From UBA8337 sp937907245 (lineage in GTDB: Bacteria > Pseudomonadota > Alphaproteobacteria > RS24): a stretch of 64,000 bases of DNA. Within the stretch, counting starts at the first letter, position 1. Each line of letters begins with the position of its first letter. The stretch is taken from positions 1,302,001 to 1,366,000 of the forward strand of contig OZ244774.1 in the NCBI GenBank assembly GCA_965219485.1, written 5' to 3'. Positions 61,185 to 64,000 of this stretch are shown piece after piece. The position numbers and the translations under genes are program-made. The notes beneath the pieces were generated by a model, which saw only the letters and a list, made by a program, of their open reading frames with translations, had not been told where the DNA came from and ran no database searches.

Positions 61185-61808
61185 ATGCTTAACCAAAACT
61201 TTCAGCCAAATCAGTTCTCAGACCTTGTGTTTGAGGAAGAATGCATCAAGCAGCGCCTTTTTGCCTACGCCAGCGGCAAGCGTGATGGACACATCATTCT
61301 TTATGGAGATTACGGCACTGGCAAATCAACTGCAGCTAAGATCATCGCAGAGACTAGATGTGATGATGAAACTGCTGGCTTTGTTGATGTTATCCATGCC
61401 CGTGACGCCAGCATAGAGATGGAGCGCTATCTGCTTCGGATTTCAAATGGATTTAACATCCAGCAGATGATGGGCATTAACACGCCATATGCCGTGATAG
61501 ATGAAGCCGACCAACTTTCCGAAATCAATCAACATCATCTGCGTGCATTCATGGACAACGCAATTGGCTGTGTGATTTTGACAACAAATCACATCCATGC
61601 CCTAGACAAAGGCATCAAAGATCGAGCTGATGAAGTTGAAATAAAGAGCCTTTCTCCCAATGCTGTCTGTGAAAGGGCAAGCGACATTCTCAAAGCACAA
61701 GGCATCGTTGTTGAGCAGAGTTATCTGCTTCGGCTGCTTTCAACAACAAGTGGCAGTTGGAGAGACGTAGCACGAGCGTTAGATGACTTTATTTACTCTA
61801 AGGTCTAA
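61185..61808 (+). CDS. Small AAA+ ATPase (clamp-loader/RFC-like)
   Basis: 207 residues from the ATG at 61185 (AGAGGAC upstream). Walker A GDYGTGKST (41-49), Walker B AVIDEADQLSE (~104-114), sensor 1 ILTTNHIHAL (~130), and a putative arginine finger IKDRADEV (~145). Compact core plus a short lid, like sliding-clamp loader or RuvB-type proteins of phages and plasmids. Likely works in DNA replication, repair or partition of the mobile element. The upstream 248-residue protein is a probable partner. Confidence 0.85.
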   Translation: MLNQNFQPNQFSDLVFEEECIKQRLFAYASGKRDGHIILYGDYGTGKSTAAKIIAETRCDDETAGFVDVIHARDASIEMERYLLRISNGFNIQQMMGINTPYAVIDEADQLSEINQHHLRAFMDNAIGCVILTTNHIHALDKGIKDRADEVEIKSLSPNAVCERASDILKAQGIVVEQSYLLRLLSTTSGSWRDVARALDDFIYSKV

Positions 61809-61887
61809 TAGGAATCTGAGCATTATTTTTACCCAACCTCACATAGCCTGTCCGTCTCTCCGTCAACCAAATGGCTAAGCAATATTT

Positions 61888-61920
61888 AGGTGTATGGATT
61901 TTATATATTTCCATACACCT
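61888..61920. terminator. Bidirectional hairpin terminator
   Basis: AGGTGTATGGA and TCCATACACCT form a perfect 11-bp stem around an AT-rich 11-nt loop. It sits between the convergent AAA+ ATPase gene and a minus-strand gene. Confidence 0.7.
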
Positions 61921-61934
61921 CACTTCTTATTGCG

Positions 61935-62324
61935 TTAACTGCCTAACGGCGGTGATGGCTTAATAGGCACAAGAGCGTTCTGCTTGGAGGTAAAATCCTG
62001 CCTTATGCGCTCGTAGTCGCCAGCGCTGATAGCTGACGTCGTAACAGGATTAGCTGTGGGGAGGGCCTTTTGTGGCTGGGAAGGTGGTGGTGCAACAGAA
62101 GGAAATGGCCTCACCTTTGGCTGTTTTGCTTTCTTGGGCTTCTTTGATTTTGGTTTATCTGCAGGCTGAAGGCTTTTTCTTACACGCATTTCTATCCGAT
62201 CAGTTAGCTCATGCGTTGCGTTGGATAGAGTTTTTAGATCATCCAGTGTTTGCTCAAGCGGCGCTTCAAAGCTCATTTTTTTTACTATGTCTATCAAACG
62301 CCTCATGTCATCTTTGTATTCCAT
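61935..62324 (-). CDS. Small hypothetical protein with Pro/Lys-rich middle
   Basis: 129 residues. A helical N-terminus (RRLIDIVKKMSFEAPLEQTLDDLKTL) is followed by a Lys/Pro-rich segment (ADKPKSKKPKKAKQPKVRPFPSV) and a Pro/Ser-rich end. No domain recognised. It begins 4 bp after the next gene's stop, so the two are probably co-translated. Confidence 0.5.
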   Translation of the reverse strand: MEYKDDMRRLIDIVKKMSFEAPLEQTLDDLKTLSNATHELTDRIEMRVRKSLQPADKPKSKKPKKAKQPKVRPFPSVAPPPSQPQKALPTANPVTTSAISAGDYERIRQDFTSKQNALVPIKPSPPLGS

Positions 62325-62328
62325 TTGA

Positions 62329-62649
62329 TTAGGCAGCCATCACTCGTTGCCATCGATCTACGCAACGCTCGTTGATCTTGCTGTGACAGATTTGGCTATA
62401 TGACAGAAACTTATCTCCCAACGCACGGTGCTGCTCAGTTTGCTGGCTTAACAGCCTCTCGCCATAATACTGAAGCTTGCTTGCCAACAGCGCCATGGTT
62501 GCAATGCTTGGCTCAGCATCATGGAACCTAAGGCCTCTTGCATAGCTTTCGCTTCGTGCTAGCCAGTCTTTGCTGAATTCATTTTCTGTTGAGACCAATC
62601 CCTGTGATTTCAGCAGTTCAAAAACTTCAAATAAAACCGTTTTCGACAT
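62329..62649 (-). CDS. Small conserved protein (DUF6626-like)
   Basis: 106 residues. LFEVFELLKSQGLVSTENEF followed by SKDWLARSESYARGLRF resembles short proteins labelled DUF6626 in alphaproteobacterial elements; I recall this only loosely. Acidic-basic helical, no signal. AGGAG-type site precedes the start (TTGAGGAG on the minus strand). Confidence 0.55.
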   Translation of the reverse strand: MSKTVLFEVFELLKSQGLVSTENEFSKDWLARSESYARGLRFHDAEPSIATMALLASKLQYYGERLLSQQTEQHRALGDKFLSYSQICHSKINERCVDRWQRVMAA

Positions 62650-63347
62650 GGTTTTCTCCTCAAGTTGCTAAATAACAATGTGCGTTAAAAACTGCGCACA
62701 ATGTATTTAGCGATAAAGGCAAAACAAAAGGCAGATAAGGCTATAAAGTGCCCCACAAAATGACATCGAGTTTGCCAACAAGGGTTGTCGCCAACGGATT
62801 TTGTCAGCACATATTCAGCGGAACTTACATATTCGCTTTACAAAATACGTAAGAGGAAATGCTTGTAGTTAATACAAGAGCACACAGCACATCTGTTGTT
62901 GTGTCGTGTGTTGCGTTGGTTCTTACATCTGTATAGGTAGCACAGCCCAACCCCTACCAAGCTTCAATCGAAGAAGGCAGATGACGACAGCGACTGATGT
63001 AGCAACTCAAATGAGACATTAGGTTGTAAGGAGGCTGTGTAGCCTTCTTACGACTGAACACAATCTAAATGAGCCAAATCAATAACGATGCAAATAAAAT
63101 ACGCTGTGCTGTATGTGATTGAGCGAATGCGAAAGAACAAACAGCACAAGTAGTGTTAGCGAAGCTGACACTTTAATTCATCACGTAGCAACACTCATAA
63201 AACATAAGAAAATATACATTCTATGAGGTTATTGGTTAACTATATGAATTCATTTAGATTTTCATATATACCATTTTCGGTAGGAAAGCCGATATCTCAG
63301 AAAATATAATAGTAGAACATAAACTATTAGATTTTCGGAGGTCCTAA
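62650..63347. other. Gene-free AT-rich stretch with hairpins
   Basis: No coding frame is supported in 698 bp. Several dyads are visible: CTTGTA/TACAAG (62862-62878); an 11-bp stem with a 4-nt loop starting GTAAGGAGGCT (63026-63051); GTGTTAGC/GCTGACAC (63153-63171) followed by TTTAATT, terminator-like; TATATGAA/TTCATATA (63241-63268); and TAATAGT/ACTATTA (63307-63329) just before the integrase start. This could be a recombination site, an origin or a small RNA gene, but none is shown. Confidence 0.5.
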
Positions 63348-63914
63348 ATGAAACAGGCTATGACACTCACAGACGCTCAGCAAAAGCGTGTTCTGCAGTA
63401 TTGCGCCACAAGGCGTCATCCCACAAGAGACAAGACCATCGTGCTGTTTTCACTGCACACAGGGCTTCGCGCTATGGAACTGGCAGCACTAAAGCTTGGC
63501 GATGTGTTTGATGAAGATGGAAGCGTTAAATCCCAATTCCAACTTGCTCAGCGCAATACAAAAGGCAGCAATGCCAGAACAGTGTTCGTCAACACAAAGC
63601 TTCGAAAAGCGCTAAAAGACTATGGTGAACAGAGTAATCTAACTCAGCCAGAACGCGCCCTTTTCCCTAGTCAAAAAGGTGGGCACTTTTCTGCCAACAC
63701 CATGTGTCAGCTGTTCTTAGACATCTATAAAGCTTGTGGCTTTGAGCATGCAAGCTCACACAGTGGCCGCAGGACATTTATTACTAAACTTGCCAACTCA
63801 GGCGTAAATGTGCGCTTGCTAGCTACTCTAGCTGGGCATCAACATATCTCCGTAACGCAACGCTACATAGATGTGAATGATACACAGCTCGCAAACGCTG
63901 TAGAGTTGCTGTAA
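63348..63914 (+). CDS. Compact tyrosine recombinase
   Basis: 188 residues from the ATG at 63348 (GGAGG upstream). Only the catalytic domain is present, without the usual N-terminal core-binding domain. All active-site residues are kept: R41 (TGLRAMEL), K72 (NTKGS), H138 and R141 (HSGRR), H164 (AGHQH) and Y173 (QRYID). Size recalls FimB/FimE-type inverters and some ICE-borne solitary recombinases. Its stop overlaps the next start by one base (TAATG), so the two proteins are coupled. Confidence 0.88.
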   Translation: MKQAMTLTDAQQKRVLQYCATRRHPTRDKTIVLFSLHTGLRAMELAALKLGDVFDEDGSVKSQFQLAQRNTKGSNARTVFVNTKLRKALKDYGEQSNLTQPERALFPSQKGGHFSANTMCQLFLDIYKACGFEHASSHSGRRTFITKLANSGVNVRLLATLAGHQHISVTQRYIDVNDTQLANAVELL

Positions 63915-64000
63915 TGGCCAAGCAAAAAGCCAGAGCTGTTGAAAAGCAGCTTCATAGAGCACTTAAACAACGCGAATGGCTCAAGAAGAATTTGCCAAAC
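63914..64000 (+). CDS. Start of an uncharacterised gene, cut by window
   Basis: Only 29 codons are visible (beginning MAKQKARAVEKQLHR). They are strongly basic and helical, consistent with a DNA-binding or coiled-coil protein. It overlaps the recombinase stop by one base. Family unknown. Confidence 0.55.
   Translation, partial: MAKQKARAVEKQLHRALKQREWLKKNLPN

Overview
The window looks like a piece of an alphaproteobacterial chromosome, probably from an aerobic, possibly marine, heterotroph. The evidence is the style of the core genes (a terpenoid/branched acyl-CoA carboxylase operon, BVMO, BioB, RhlE-type helicase) and the tRNA-Met and tRNA-fMet 3' ends. No rRNA and no intact tRNA gene was found, so the taxon is an inference.

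Region 1 (1-29.1 kb) is chromosomal backbone of even composition and densely packed. Its centre is a seven-gene minus-strand operon (10378 down to 1049): AtuA-like protein, biotin-dependent carboxyltransferase, crotonase, biotin carboxylase/BCCP, TIGR03084-type protein, biotin synthase and acyl-CoA dehydrogenase. A second acyl-CoA dehydrogenase and a HAPMO-like Baeyer-Villiger monooxygenase diverge from it. A BCCP-carboxyltransferase fusion and a beta carbonic anhydrase follow. Together they form a biotin- and bicarbonate-dependent acyl-CoA degradation centre. Then come MATE, MFS and GPH transporters, a crotonase, PurT, a styrene-oxide-isomerase-like membrane protein, an RNA helicase, a secreted PHP-type metallohydrolase and a VTT membrane protein.

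Region 2 (29.1-35.3 kb) starts exactly at a 44-bp 3' fragment of tRNA-Met(CAT), an apparent attachment site. It carries small metal genes: a copC with an in-frame stop, a c-type cytochrome, a glutaredoxin-MauE fusion and CueR. Two promoters here have 19-bp spacers and CueR-type operators. Next is a CadR/PbrR-type regulator with its own 19-bp promoter, divergent from a CDF exporter-DsbB-DsbA-SCO-LspA operon. It ends in an IS3 orfA remnant.

Region 3 (35.2-56 kb) begins at a 45-bp 3' fragment of initiator tRNA-fMet, followed by a full-length tyrosine integrase. Base composition becomes more AT-rich after the integrase. About 19 kb of minus-strand genes form a divalent-metal and copper/silver defence block: CzcD, CzcCBA with a CzcI-like protein, a Cu+ P-type ATPase broken by two frameshifts, an APC permease, a MerR regulator, a DUF2231-His-rich-SnoaL fusion, CusF-like protein, CusCBA and a second CzcI-like protein.

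Region 4 (56-64 kb) looks like the remains of a conjugative/integrative element: a beta-helix protein, a small HTH protein, ArdA, a VirD4/TraG coupling protein whose C-terminus has been replaced in frame by the end of a type III restriction subunit, a set of unfamiliar genes around a small AAA+ ATPase, and a compact 188-residue tyrosine recombinase coupled to another gene that runs off the window. No relaxase or mating-channel genes are present here. The layout suggests stepwise accretion of metal-resistance islands at two methionine tRNA sites followed by partial decay of the transfer functions.
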